A stretch of DNA of 64,000 nucleotides from Kitasatospora fiedleri (GCF_948472415.1 NZ_OX419519.1:3968001-4032000); one strand, 5' to 3'; counted from the first letter of the stretch, positions 33,908 through 42,240 are shown. Made by a program: numbers and translations. The notes: a model not told the origin generated them from the letters alone.

Positions 33908-35218
33908 TCAGGAAGTCAGCTCCCGGATGCGGGCCGACAACTCGGCCGCCGACCGCACGGAGCGGTAGGGCGTCAACGACTGGCGGAACTCCTGTAGGTG
34001 GGCGAGCACTCGCGGAGATGCCACCTCGAACGCGAGGGTAAGGGATTCCCCGGCGGTGGTGCACGCTAATTCGACCTGTTTGCGCTGGAGTTGGGTGCGT
34101 GCCAGCCAGAAGGAGTGAAAGGCTCGGCCGCGCAGGTTGGCGGACGGCTCGCTCCGTAGGGCTTCCTCGATGAGGGGTTCGGCTGCTGCCGCGTCGCCGA
34201 GTTGGCCCAGCGCGATGCCGGCGTCGACGGTGAGCTTCGTCCGGTCGAAGTACTGGACCCATACGGGGTCGTCGTCGGTCTGGTCGATGCGGTCGAAGTG
34301 CCAGCGTGCGTCATCGATCGCTCGGTGGGTGGCCTCCTGGTCATGCGCGCTGGCGTGGCCGAAGGCTTCCCGCATGGCCAGCATCGCCATCAGCCTTGGG
34401 GTACCGCCGTCGAGCCGCGCGCTGTCCTGCGCGGCTCTGGCCAGGGTGATCGCTTCGCTCGCCTTGTCCTCGTAGGTGGCTTGGAGACTGAGGCAGGAGA
34501 GCACGTTGGCGATGAACGGACGGTCTTCGATCACTCGTGCCAGACGCAGAGCTTCGGCGAAGTAGCTCCGAGCGGTGCTGTACTGCCGAGCGTCGAAGTA
34601 GGTCCAGCCGGTGAGGCGTGCGAGTTCGGCCGCGACGCCGTGCAGGCTGCGCCGGTAGTGGGGATCGGCCGTATCGCGCAGGATGCCCAGTACGTAGCGG
34701 AGTTGGCCCATGACGGCGGGGCGTAGGGCTTCGCCGCCGTGCTCGTCGTCGCGTCGCCAGTAGTCCTCGATGGATGCCTGCAGGGAGCGGAGCACCGTCG
34801 GCGTGACCCTGGTACTGGCAGCTAGGGCGAGGATGTCGTCCAGTTCGGGGCTCGGTAGCGCGGTGCCCGTGAACGGAGCCGCCGGCCGACCGGACAGGGC
34901 TGCCACCGGACGGACCTCGGCCTTCGCGTGCTCCCAAGCTTGCGGAGCAAGGCCGACCATGTGGCCCGGGATGCGGAGGCCGTCCGCGATCCTCTCGATG
35001 ACGGTCATGTTGGTGATCTCCCGGCGGCCTGCCATGACCTCACCGACACGACTGGGCGTCAACTCGCAGGCCCGCGCGATCCGGGACGCGTGATAGCCGC
35101 CTTTGGCCTTGGCCAACCGGAAGATCGTGGTGAAGTCGCGTTCCGCGCACGCCGTAACCATCTCGGGATCGGCAAGCAGACGGCTCGGCAGCCCGGATGA
35201 CAGCCTGGATTCAGTCAT
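33908..35218 (-). CDS. XRE-family regulator with TPR-like sensor domain
   Basis: 436 residues from the ATG at 35218. The N-terminal HTH (IFRLAKAKGGYHASRIARAC; LTPSRVGEVMAGRREI) is followed by about 300 residues of helical TPR-like repeats (YFDARQYSTARSYFAEALRL; EALRSEP...GRAFHSFW). This architecture is common for pathway-specific Streptomyces regulators that sense peptides or small molecules. The codon for Leu in VELACTT is TTA (34067-34069 on the minus strand), so translation depends on the bldA tRNA. It is divergent from the ATPase gene; a palindrome lies between them. Confidence 0.85.
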   Translation of the reverse strand: MTESRLSSGLPSRLLADPEMVTACAERDFTTIFRLAKAKGGYHASRIARACELTPSRVGEVMAGRREITNMTVIERIADGLRIPGHMVGLAPQAWEHAKAEVRPVAALSGRPAAPFTGTALPSPELDDILALAASTRVTPTVLRSLQASIEDYWRRDDEHGGEALRPAVMGQLRYVLGILRDTADPHYRRSLHGVAAELARLTGWTYFDARQYSTARSYFAEALRLARVIEDRPFIANVLSCLSLQATYEDKASEAITLARAAQDSARLDGGTPRLMAMLAMREAFGHASAHDQEATHRAIDDARWHFDRIDQTDDDPVWVQYFDRTKLTVDAGIALGQLGDAAAAEPLIEEALRSEPSANLRGRAFHSFWLARTQLQRKQVELACTTAGESLTLAFEVASPRVLAHLQEFRQSLTPYRSVRSAAELSARIRELTS

Positions 35219-35283
35219 GTCCGGTACCCCCGGCACCCGCGAAGATGATCACTCGGTGTCACTTGGCATAACTGACCGCGAGT

Positions 35284-35300
35284 TTACCCATGATGGGTAA
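35284..35300. promoter_or_regulatory. 17-bp palindrome, likely XRE operator
   Basis: TTACCCA-TGA-TGGGTAA, perfect 7-bp arms, in the divergent region between the XRE-TPR regulator and the ATPase gene, 66 bases from the regulator's start. Confidence 0.55.
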
Positions 35301-35392
35301 TCACCCTGCCCTTATTTCGAAACTGCCGGCCCGGCAATCCTGAGAGTCCTCCGGGGCAAGCCCGGGGAACAGAACGAGACGGAGGGCGGTCC

Positions 35393-35887
35393 GTGCTGAT
35401 GAGCTCGGTCATCACTGCCGCGCTGCCGACGCCGCAGACGTGGGAGGTCGAGCCCGAGTTGGCCGTTGTCCCGTCAACGCGCCGACCAATCAGGGGGATT
35501 GCGGAACAGTGGCGGGTACCGCTGTCCGCTGACGCGCTACAGGATGTTGAACTGTGCGCCAGCGAGGTGCTTACCAATGCTGTCGAGCACACCAGCGCCC
35601 GCTTCCGCATCACCGTCCGCTGGACCGGTGAGCGCCTGCGCGTAGAGGTCGCGGACAGCAGCTTCCGTCCGCCCGATCCCGACGCCGCCACTGACAGGAC
35701 CACGGGCGGACGTGGTCTGGCCTTGGTCGAGGGGCTCGCGCATTCGTGGGGCTGGTACCCCGAGGGCTCCGGCAAGGTCGTGTGGTTCGAGTGCGCGGCT
35801 GACCAACTGGTGACGGGGCACGCGCGACTCAGGGTGCTCGTCCACGCCGCGCAGGTTCGAACGGACCTGGTCGAGCGGACCGTCTGA
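35393..35887 (+). CDS. RsbW-like ATP-binding protein (GHKL fold)
   Basis: 164 residues; GTG start with GGAGGG six bases upstream. The GHKL ATPase motifs are CASEVLTNAVEHT (N box), VADSS (G1) and GGRGLALVEGLA (G2). Such single-domain ATPases act as anti-sigma or serine kinases and commonly sit beside XRE regulators in Streptomyces. Here it is the first gene to the right of the regulator and may serve the downstream peptide locus. Confidence 0.85.
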   Translation: MLMSSVITAALPTPQTWEVEPELAVVPSTRRPIRGIAEQWRVPLSADALQDVELCASEVLTNAVEHTSARFRITVRWTGERLRVEVADSSFRPPDPDAATDRTTGGRGLALVEGLAHSWGWYPEGSGKVVWFECAADQLVTGHARLRVLVHAAQVRTDLVERTV

Positions 35888-36028
35888 GCACCATCAACCT
35901 CCAGCTGCCTGTGCTGAGCCCGGTCGGGTGGACCGGCGGCGTCGGCCGGGTCATCCCCCTTCGGCCGGCGCCGTCCACGGCTCCAACCCCAAGTGCCCAA
36001 GGCACACGGGTGATTCACCTCAGATATT

Positions 36029-36046
36029 CCACCCGGACCCGGGTGG
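36029..36046. promoter_or_regulatory. 18-bp palindrome before the peptide gene
   Basis: CCACCCGG-AC-CCGGGTGG ends 25 bases before the peptide's ATG. It could be an operator or an mRNA hairpin in the leader. Confidence 0.4.
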
Positions 36047-36071
36047 GAACCCGAGAAGGAAGGAGCACCAC

Positions 36072-36239
36072 ATGGAAGAGAGCAGGAAGGCGCTACCGGA
36101 GAGGAGCGGGCTGCTGGTCGCGGTCGAGGGGTTGACCGCTGTCCAGGACCGCTACGACAGCCTCCGCTCCGACAACGCCGGATCCTCCGGCGACGCGCCG
36201 TGGCCCGGCGGTGACGGCAACCTGACCGACGTCGAGTAG
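36072..36239 (+). CDS. 55-residue peptide, candidate RiPP precursor
   Basis: ATG at 36072 with AAGGAG seven bases upstream. The N-terminal part (MEESRKALPERSGLLVAVEG) is helical and leader-like. The C-terminal third is Gly/Asp/Ser-rich with APWPGGDG and ends LTDVE. There is no Cys, signal peptide or membrane helix. It is followed by a strong hairpin and then by genes for a JmjC oxygenase and an aldo/keto reductase. That arrangement, with a small peptide ahead of tailoring enzymes and beside an XRE regulator, is why I propose a ribosomally made, post-translationally modified product. Direct proof is lacking. Confidence 0.6.
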   Translation: MEESRKALPERSGLLVAVEGLTAVQDRYDSLRSDNAGSSGDAPWPGGDGNLTDVE

Positions 36240-36255
36240 GACCCGGTCACTCCCG

Positions 36256-36289
36256 GGGCGGGAGCCCTGCACCGTGCGGGCTCCCGCCC
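36256..36289 (+). terminator. attenuator-like hairpin after the peptide gene
   Basis: Perfect 12-bp stem, GGGCGGGAGCCC (36256-36267) with GGGCTCCCGCCC (36278-36289), loop of 10, between the peptide stop and the oxygenase start. RiPP operons often have such a structure, which stabilises or partly terminates the transcript so that the precursor is made in excess. Confidence 0.7.
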
Positions 36290-36320
36290 TCTCATCCAGC
36301 ACACTCCTATGGAGGTAGCA

Positions 36321-37514
36321 GTGGAACACCGCCTGGTCACCGCCATCGAGACGGCGCTGAGCTGGAACAGCTCCGAGCCGATCGGCACCGGCTTCGCGCT
36401 CGGCCGGATCGAGGACGACTCGCTCCTGTCGCGCATCCTCACCCCGAACAAGCTGCTCGACATCGCCATGCGACGCAGCCTCGACCGGCCGCAGTTCAGG
36501 GCCTTCCAGAAGGGCGAGGAAGTCCACCCGGCCGTGTACTTCACCGACACCGTCAGCCCGCGCGGCCAGTCCGTCCCGATGACCAACATGCACCGCCTCG
36601 GCGACCTGCTCCGCGACGGCGCGACGCTCATCATGGACCAGGTCAACGTCTTCGACCCCACCATGGAGGCCACCTGTCGCGCCTTGCAGTGGTGGGCTCA
36701 CGAGCGTGTGCAGGTGAACGCCTACCTCACCACCAACGACTCCTCCGGGTTCCCGCTGCACTGGGACGACCACGACGTGATCATCGTCCAGCTCTCGGGC
36801 GAGAAGGACTGGGAGGTCCGCGACACCTCACGCACCGCGCCGATGTATCGGGACGCCGATCCCAACAACACCCCGAGCGACATCGTGATCTTCAATGGCA
36901 CGCTCCAGGCCGGCGACGTCATGCACATCCCGCGCGGCCACTGGCACCAGGCCACCCGCACCGGAAGCGGCACCGGCCACAGCCTCCACGCCACGTTCGG
37001 CATCACCAAGCGCACCGGTGCCTCCTGGATGGCCTGGCTGGCTGACTGGTGCCGCGAGCAGGAGATCTTCCGACACGACCTCGACCGCGCGGGCTCCGGT
37101 AGCGGCGCGCTGATGGAAGCCGCCACCCGCCTCGTCGGCCGGCGCGGCCCGGAAGACTTCCTCACCGCCTACGAGCAGCAGGCCACTCCCGGGCGCCACG
37201 TGCCCTTCCTCGGGATCTTCGGCCCGCTCGACACCGTCGTGTGCACCACCCACTTCCCGCCCTGGATCACGGAACGCGGGAACGCCGTGCAGGTCACGGC
37301 GGCCGGGAAGAAGCTCACCTTCGCTGTCAAGGCTCTGCCCGCCCTGCGGTTGCTGCTCAGCGGCCGACCGGTCCCGCTCGCACAGGCCGCGGCGACTGCC
37401 GGGGACGAGATCCACGAGCTTGCCGAGATCCTGATCAAGGAGGAGCTGTGCGCCCCGCTGACCGACGAACTGTCCTCGGGCTACACCGGTCTCGTCACCG
37501 ACGCGATCTTCTGA
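36321..37514 (+). CDS. JmjC/Cupin_4 Fe(II)/2-oxoglutarate oxygenase
   Basis: 397 residues from a GTG with GGAGGT four bases upstream; the ATG at 36309 lies before that ribosome-binding site. Iron ligands fit His147 and Asp149 (PLHWDDHDV) and His223 (HSLHATFG) on a double-stranded beta helix. The C-terminal 150 residues look like the winged-helix part of Cupin_4 ribosomal oxygenases (YcfD/ROX, MINA53), which hydroxylate protein side chains. Next to a short peptide gene, hydroxylation of that peptide is the simplest idea. The last 67 bases overlap the reductase gene. Confidence 0.82.
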   Translation: MEHRLVTAIETALSWNSSEPIGTGFALGRIEDDSLLSRILTPNKLLDIAMRRSLDRPQFRAFQKGEEVHPAVYFTDTVSPRGQSVPMTNMHRLGDLLRDGATLIMDQVNVFDPTMEATCRALQWWAHERVQVNAYLTTNDSSGFPLHWDDHDVIIVQLSGEKDWEVRDTSRTAPMYRDADPNNTPSDIVIFNGTLQAGDVMHIPRGHWHQATRTGSGTGHSLHATFGITKRTGASWMAWLADWCREQEIFRHDLDRAGSGSGALMEAATRLVGRRGPEDFLTAYEQQATPGRHVPFLGIFGPLDTVVCTTHFPPWITERGNAVQVTAAGKKLTFAVKALPALRLLLSGRPVPLAQAAATAGDEIHELAEILIKEELCAPLTDELSSGYTGLVTDAIF

Positions 37515-38245
37515 CCGGCGCCCTGGACCTCGGCATCACCGCACTCGACACCGCCTCGAACTACCTCGGCCACCGCTCCCACCGCGCCCTCGCGGCGGTC
37601 GCCGGTGACCTGCTTCCGAAGTTCTCGATCTCCACGAAGGTCGGCTACTTCGAGGACGGGCACAGCCTCGACCCGGTGCGGTTACGGGGCGCTGTCGAGC
37701 GGGCTGTGACGGAACTGGGCCGGGAGCCGGACACAGTCCTCCTTCATAACCCCGAGCACTCCGCTCCGAACACCGAGACACTGATGCGTGCTTGCTCGCT
37801 CCTGGCCGAGGCGGCAGCCGATGGGCGGTGCGGGGCCTGGGGGCTCTCCACCTGGGACCCGCGACCGCTGATAGGTCTCGACCTGCCCCGGCCGGACGTC
37901 CTCATGGTCCGCTCCGGTCTCCTGGTCAGTAGCGGCGTCCTCGACGCGGCCGAGGCTCTGGTGACCGGTTGGCGGCCAACAGCCGTGTGGGGCATGAGCC
38001 CCTTCGGCGGCAGTGCTACTGCACGCATCTGGGAGAAGATCGACCCGAGGGTGTTCCTGCGGGCACCGGACGCCACACCGATTCAGGCGGCGCTCCGAGT
38101 CGCCTTCGCCCTCCCGAAGGTGGCGGCGGTGGCTGTCGGCACCGACGACGCGGAGCACCTGCGAGAGCTGGTCGGCGCCACCACCTACGAGATCAACACT
38201 GATGTTGTCCGGGAGTACCGACGCCTTCTGCGTCAGGCCGCCTGA
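37448..38245 (+). CDS. aldo/keto reductase, overlapping the oxygenase gene
   Basis: 265 residues. The GTG at 37448 is preceded by AAGGAGGAG and restores the normal AKR N-terminus (TVLGLHRSRHRRDLLTGALD). It lies inside the 3' end of the oxygenase gene (67-base overlap), so expression is coupled. The catalytic tetrad is present: Asp and Tyr in LDTASNYLG, Lys in STKVGYF, His in VLLHNPEH. It would reduce a carbonyl with NADPH. Codon 37682-37684 is TTA (bldA-dependent). Its 3' end overlaps the convergent phosphotransferase gene by 13 bases. Confidence 0.82.
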   Translation: MRPADRRTVLGLHRSRHRRDLLTGALDLGITALDTASNYLGHRSHRALAAVAGDLLPKFSISTKVGYFEDGHSLDPVRLRGAVERAVTELGREPDTVLLHNPEHSAPNTETLMRACSLLAEAAADGRCGAWGLSTWDPRPLIGLDLPRPDVLMVRSGLLVSSGVLDAAEALVTGWRPTAVWGMSPFGGSATARIWEKIDPRVFLRAPDATPIQAALRVAFALPKVAAVAVGTDDAEHLRELVGATTYEINTDVVREYRRLLRQAA

Positions 38246-39060
38246 AGCTCCCTCACCATGTGCTCCGCCACCGTGCGGGCACCCTCACGGCGCGGGTCCT
38301 CGGGATGAGAGTCCGGCCCGAGGATCTTCGCCGCGACGAACAACGTCATCAGCTTGCCGTCCCGGCTGGCGAAGTCGTCGCTTCGCTCGGCACGGACGCG
38401 GTCGGCCAGCGCCGGGACCGCAAGCGAGGCAGCCCACAGCGTTGACGCGTCCAAGCCACGGGGGGCCATTCCCCAGTCCTCCCAGTCGAAGACGCAGAAC
38501 TCCGGCGCCGTCACGTTCGCCCAGTTCAGATCGGCGTGCGCAGGACGCCACTCGCTCACCCGAGTGTCGACATCCGGGAAGACCTGACGAATAGTCTGGT
38601 CCACCAGGTTCTGAGTGATCGTCTCGGTGTCCGGCGTCGCGATCCGGTTCGTGTGCTGGCCGGCGAGGGCATCGAGTGAGGCGTTGAGCCCCGCCCACCA
38701 GGCGGGGGAAAGTTCGGGTGCCTCGGCCATAACAGCGGACCCCACCGGAGCGGAGGGCAGCCACTCGGTCTCATCGGCCCGCCACATCACCGGCTCGACC
38801 TCGTCCCGCCAGGCGACGCCGGTCAACCACGCGGGCTTCGCGATCCCGCTCAACGCCTCGGCCGACGGGGTGCCGTCCCCGCCCTGGACACCGATCCGGT
38901 CCAGCCCCCGTCGCTCGATGCGAACCCACGTGCCACGATCTGTGCCTGCCCCCACGGACCTGCGCTTGCGGACTACCGTGGCCCGGTCGAGCCGCGCCGC
39001 CAACGCTGCTTCAACACGCTCCAGCACCTCATCCACCGATACCCGGCGCAGATCCGTCAT
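38233..39060 (-). CDS. APH-like phosphotransferase
   Basis: 275 residues with a kinase-like fold. Catalytic motif HADLNWANV (HxDxxxxN) and metal motif FDWEDWG (DWE) are both present; the N-lobe is divergent. Members phosphorylate aminoglycosides, small metabolites or, in class V lanthipeptide loci, peptide side chains. Here it is convergent with the reductase of the peptide locus, so it may protect, modify or be unrelated. Less GC-rich, like its neighbours. Confidence 0.75.
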   Translation of the reverse strand: MTDLRRVSVDEVLERVEAALAARLDRATVVRKRRSVGAGTDRGTWVRIERRGLDRIGVQGGDGTPSAEALSGIAKPAWLTGVAWRDEVEPVMWRADETEWLPSAPVGSAVMAEAPELSPAWWAGLNASLDALAGQHTNRIATPDTETITQNLVDQTIRQVFPDVDTRVSEWRPAHADLNWANVTAPEFCVFDWEDWGMAPRGLDASTLWAASLAVPALADRVRAERSDDFASRDGKLMTLFVAAKILGPDSHPEDPRREGARTVAEHMVRELQAA

Positions 39061-39438
39061 GGGGCGACGGTACCGATTCTCAGCAGAGTCGGGAGTCGCT
39101 TGACGGGTTCCGTTCGCCCCGGAGAATCGGGCAGCGGGGAGCCTGGACGCACGGCGGTCAGCCATCGGCCTTGACCTGTGCGCTTCGGCCTGGCGTCTGG
39201 CTGGGGTCCTTACCGGCCCTGGTATGCCGCTTGTTCGTTCCTTGCGCCGCCAGCGGGGCTGTCCATAGCGGGGCGCGAGACAGGAGCGGCGGGCGGCAGC
39301 GCGGCGGCGCGCGGTCCGCCTCTGGCGGTCCGCCCTTGACCGGTCCGCCCTTGACCGGCGCGGTGCTCCGGCCGGTGCCGGTGTCGGTCGTGCCTGGTCT
39401 ACTTCCGGCTGACGGACGACCGTGTGGGGAGGAGACCC
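39061..39438. other. 378-base intergenic region at the island's right edge
   Basis: Holds the divergent starts of the phosphotransferase and the next gene. Two perfect 15-base copies of GGTCCGCCCTTGACC (39327-39341, 39342-39356) each contain a TTGACC -35-like element. No integrase, tRNA or clear attachment repeat was seen. Confidence 0.5.
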
Positions 39439-39933
39439 GTGGGCGTGCTGACCGACTACTTCCGCGCGGCCGATGCGGCTTCGGTCGTGCGAGCGCTGGA
39501 GTGCGCCGACGATCGCCTGCTCGTCGGCGGCGGGGACCCGCACTTCGACGGGGTCGAGGCCAAGCGCCTGGATCCGGACCTCGTGCTGGGGGAGCTGATC
39601 GCCGCCGTCCGCCGAGTCCCCTGGAAGGCCGGCCTGGTGGCCGATCGGCCGGTCTGGCCGACCACTCCGGCGCCCGGACCGGGCGGCCCGCAGGGCGAGG
39701 ACGACCCCTGGGCCACGGGCCCGTGGGTGGTGGAACTCGACACCGCGGTCCGGGACACCCTGGCAGGAGTGAGTGACGCGGACGTGCCGGCGATCGTCGC
39801 CAGGTGGGTGCGGGCGGAGGAGCTCCACCCGGCCGACGCCGACGACATGCAGCCGCTGGCCGAGGAGTTGATCCGGCTCGCCAGGCGCGCCCGCGCGGCC
39901 GACGAGCAGCTCTACTGCTGGATCTGCCTGTAG
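39439..39933 (+). CDS. uncharacterised protein
   Basis: 164 residues from a GTG preceded by GGAGGAG. Acidic and mainly helical, beginning GVLTDYFRAADAASVVRALE and ending in DEQLYCWICL. It matches no domain I recognise; the style is that of small conserved Streptomyces cytosolic proteins. No signal peptide or membrane helix. Confidence 0.7.
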   Translation: MGVLTDYFRAADAASVVRALECADDRLLVGGGDPHFDGVEAKRLDPDLVLGELIAAVRRVPWKAGLVADRPVWPTTPAPGPGGPQGEDDPWATGPWVVELDTAVRDTLAGVSDADVPAIVARWVRAEELHPADADDMQPLAEELIRLARRARAADEQLYCWICL

Positions 39934-40210
39934 GCGCCGGGAGGGTCGCGCTCCGCTCCGGCCACTGCTCGAAGCCGATGCGCAGGCCGGCGGCGGAGCC
40001 GGCGGTGCGGCGCGGACGCTTCATGGGGCTGGTTGTGGCAGCTGGGTCGTGCGTGCGGGACGAATCGGCTTGTACGGCAAGGGTGTTCGGTGCGAAGTGG
40101 CTGTCGCGGGTCGGGGGCGGCCGAGGGGGCGGCAGCCGTCGTGCCGGTCGTGCCCCCGGACGGTACCGATCGGTGCCGCTGTGCGCCGACCACCCACTAG
40201 CCTGGGCGAC

Positions 40211-40900
40211 ATGGCCACCCGTGCGCGCGCCCGTCTGCTCGACACCGCCGAGGCGCTGTTCTACGCCGAGGGCGTCCGGGCGGTCGGGGTGGAGCGGATT
40301 CTTGCCGAGTCCGGCGTCGGCCGGGCCTCTTTCTACCGGCACTTCGCGGGGAAGGACGAACTGGTCGTCGCCGTCCTCGCCCGCCGCGACCGTGACTGGC
40401 GCGCGTGGCTGGCGGCCCGGGTCGCCGAGCTCGGGGGTCGGCCGCTCGACGTGTTCGACGCCCTGGCGGAGCGTTTCGCCCGGGCCGACTTCCGCGGGTG
40501 CGCCTTCATCAACGCCGTGGTCGAGAGCGCCGATCCGGGCAGTGCCGCCCACCGGGTCGCCGTCGCGCACAAGGAGCAGGTCATCGGGTACGTCGCCGGG
40601 CTGCTCGGCGACGAGGGGTACCGGCCGGACGGGGTCGTCGGCCTGGCCCGGCGGCTGGTCCTGCTGATGGACGGCGCGACCGTCACCGCCCTGCGCGAGG
40701 GCACCCCCGCCCCCGCCGCCGAGGCCCGGGAGATCGCCGCCGCCCTGCTGACCGCCGCCGCGTCCGGCGGTGCCGCACCGACCACCGCCGCACCGGCCGC
40801 CACCGCCGCACCGACCGCCACCGCCGCACCGGCCACCGCCGCCGCACCAGCCGCCGTCGGGCTGGAAGATCCGTGCGCGGCACCCGCCGCTCGCGGGTGA
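40211..40900 (+). CDS. TetR family regulator with Ala/Thr-rich tail
   Basis: 229 residues. HTH region AEALFYAEGVRAVGVERILA with GVGRASFYRHFAGKDELV. The C-terminal 45 residues are low-complexity (APTTAAPAATAAPTATAAPA) encoded by degenerate 12- to 18-base repeats. TAGCCT (40198-40203) is eight bases before the ATG and no Shine-Dalgarno is seen, so the transcript may be leaderless. The M20 hydrolase gene follows 85 bases later and may be its target. Confidence 0.8.
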   Translation: MATRARARLLDTAEALFYAEGVRAVGVERILAESGVGRASFYRHFAGKDELVVAVLARRDRDWRAWLAARVAELGGRPLDVFDALAERFARADFRGCAFINAVVESADPGSAAHRVAVAHKEQVIGYVAGLLGDEGYRPDGVVGLARRLVLLMDGATVTALREGTPAPAAEAREIAAALLTAAASGGAAPTTAAPAATAAPTATAAPATAAAPAAVGLEDPCAAPAARG

Positions 40901-40985
40901 TCCGTGCGTCCTGGCCGGTCGGAGGCCCGCCGGGGCGAGGATGCGGGAGAACCGCCCGCTCCCCGTCCACCCAGGAGGCGTCCCC

Positions 40986-42200
40986 ATGCCGGCCGACGTT
41001 CACCCCCCGCTCGACGAGCTGCGCCGCGCCGCCGCCGCGCTCCGCCCCGAACTCGTCGACCTGCGGCGCGCCCTGCACCGCGACCCCGAGATCGGACTCC
41101 ACCTGCCCCGCACCCGGGCCCGGGTCCTCGCCGCCCTCGACGGCCTCCCGCTGGAGATCACCCTCGGCGAGCGGCTCTCCTCCGTCACCGCCGTCCTGCG
41201 CGGCGCCCGCCCCGGCCCGGCCGTGCTGCTGCGCGCCGACCTCGACGGCCTGCCGGTGCAGGAGAACACCGGCCTGCCGTACGCCTCGGAGAACCCCGGC
41301 GCGATGCACGCCTGCGGCCACGACCTGCACACCGCCGCGCTGATCGGCGCGGCGAGACTGCTCGCCGCCCGCCGCGAACAGCTGGCCGGCAGCGTGGTGT
41401 TCATGTTCCAGCCCGGCGAGGAGGGCGGTGGCGGCGCGGCCCTGATGGTCGAGGACGGCGTCCTGGACGCGGCCGGTGAGCGGGTCGTCGCCGCGTACGC
41501 CCTGCACGTGGGCGCCGCGCTGCTGCCGGCCGGCTACGTGGCCGGGCGGCCCGGCCCGATCATGGCCGCCTCCGACACCCTGCGGGTGGTGGTCCGCGGT
41601 CGCGGCGGCCACGGCTCCAGCCCGCACCTGGCCACCGACCCGGTGCCCGCCGCGTGCGAGGCCGTCCTGGCCCTGCAGACCATGGTCACCCGCCGTTTCG
41701 ACGCCTTCGATCCGGTCGTGCTGACCGTCGGCACCTTCCACGCGGGCACCGCGGAGAACGTCATCCCCGACGAGGCCGCCTTCGGCGCGACCGTCCGCTC
41801 CTTCTCCACCGCAGCCCGCGAGCTGGTGCTCGCCGAGGCCGTCCGGGTGGTCCGCGGCATCGGCGAGGCGCACGGCTGCCAGGTCGACGCGGTGGTCGAG
41901 CACGGCTACCCGGTGACGGCCAACGACCCGGCGGAAGCCGCGTACGCGGAGCGGACCGTCCGTCAACTTCTGGGTGAGCAGAGCTACTTCGAGATGCCGC
42001 GCCCGCTGGCCGGCTCCGAGGACTTCGGCGTCCTGGCCGAGCACGTCCCCGCCGCGTACGTCATGGTCGGCGCCTGCCCCGCGGACGCCGACCCGCTCAC
42101 CGCCCCCTACAACCACTCCGCCGAGGCCCGCTTCGACGACGGCGTCCTGGGCGACGCGGCGGCCCTGCTGGCGGCGCTGGCGCTCGGCAGGACGCGGTGA
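40986..42200 (+). CDS. M20 family amidohydrolase (hippurate hydrolase type)
   Basis: 404 residues; ATG with AGGAGG upstream. Metal-site motifs of M20D: LLRADLDGLPV, HACGHDLHTA, QPGEEGGGGA (catalytic Glu pair) and GSEDFGVLAEHVPA; the lid domain has GGHGSSPH. Such enzymes cleave N-acyl amino acids or indole/aryl conjugates in the cytoplasm. The 18-base segment around its stop codon is duplicated exactly (42184-42219). Confidence 0.9.
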   Translation: MPADVHPPLDELRRAAAALRPELVDLRRALHRDPEIGLHLPRTRARVLAALDGLPLEITLGERLSSVTAVLRGARPGPAVLLRADLDGLPVQENTGLPYASENPGAMHACGHDLHTAALIGAARLLAARREQLAGSVVFMFQPGEEGGGGAALMVEDGVLDAAGERVVAAYALHVGAALLPAGYVAGRPGPIMAASDTLRVVVRGRGGHGSSPHLATDPVPAACEAVLALQTMVTRRFDAFDPVVLTVGTFHAGTAENVIPDEAAFGATVRSFSTAARELVLAEAVRVVRGIGEAHGCQVDAVVEHGYPVTANDPAEAAYAERTVRQLLGEQSYFEMPRPLAGSEDFGVLAEHVPAAYVMVGACPADADPLTAPYNHSAEARFDDGVLGDAAALLAALALGRTR

Positions 42201-42219
42201 GTCGGCAGGACGCGGTGAG
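42184..42219 (+). repeat. exact 18-bp duplication over a stop codon
   Basis: TCGGCAGGACGCGGTGAG occurs at 42184-42201 and 42202-42219; the first copy carries the amidohydrolase stop codon. Confidence 0.85.
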
Positions 42220-42240
42220 ACCGCCGATGGCGCCGCCCGG

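Noticed and set aside
32383..39438. Integrative element with attachment sites around the island
   Set aside because: No integrase, excisionase, tRNA or matching direct repeats at the edges.
40770..41343. Frames overlapping the TetR 3' end as a separate gene
   Set aside because: Proline/arginine-rich shadows; the TetR and M20 frames have motifs and ribosome-binding sites.
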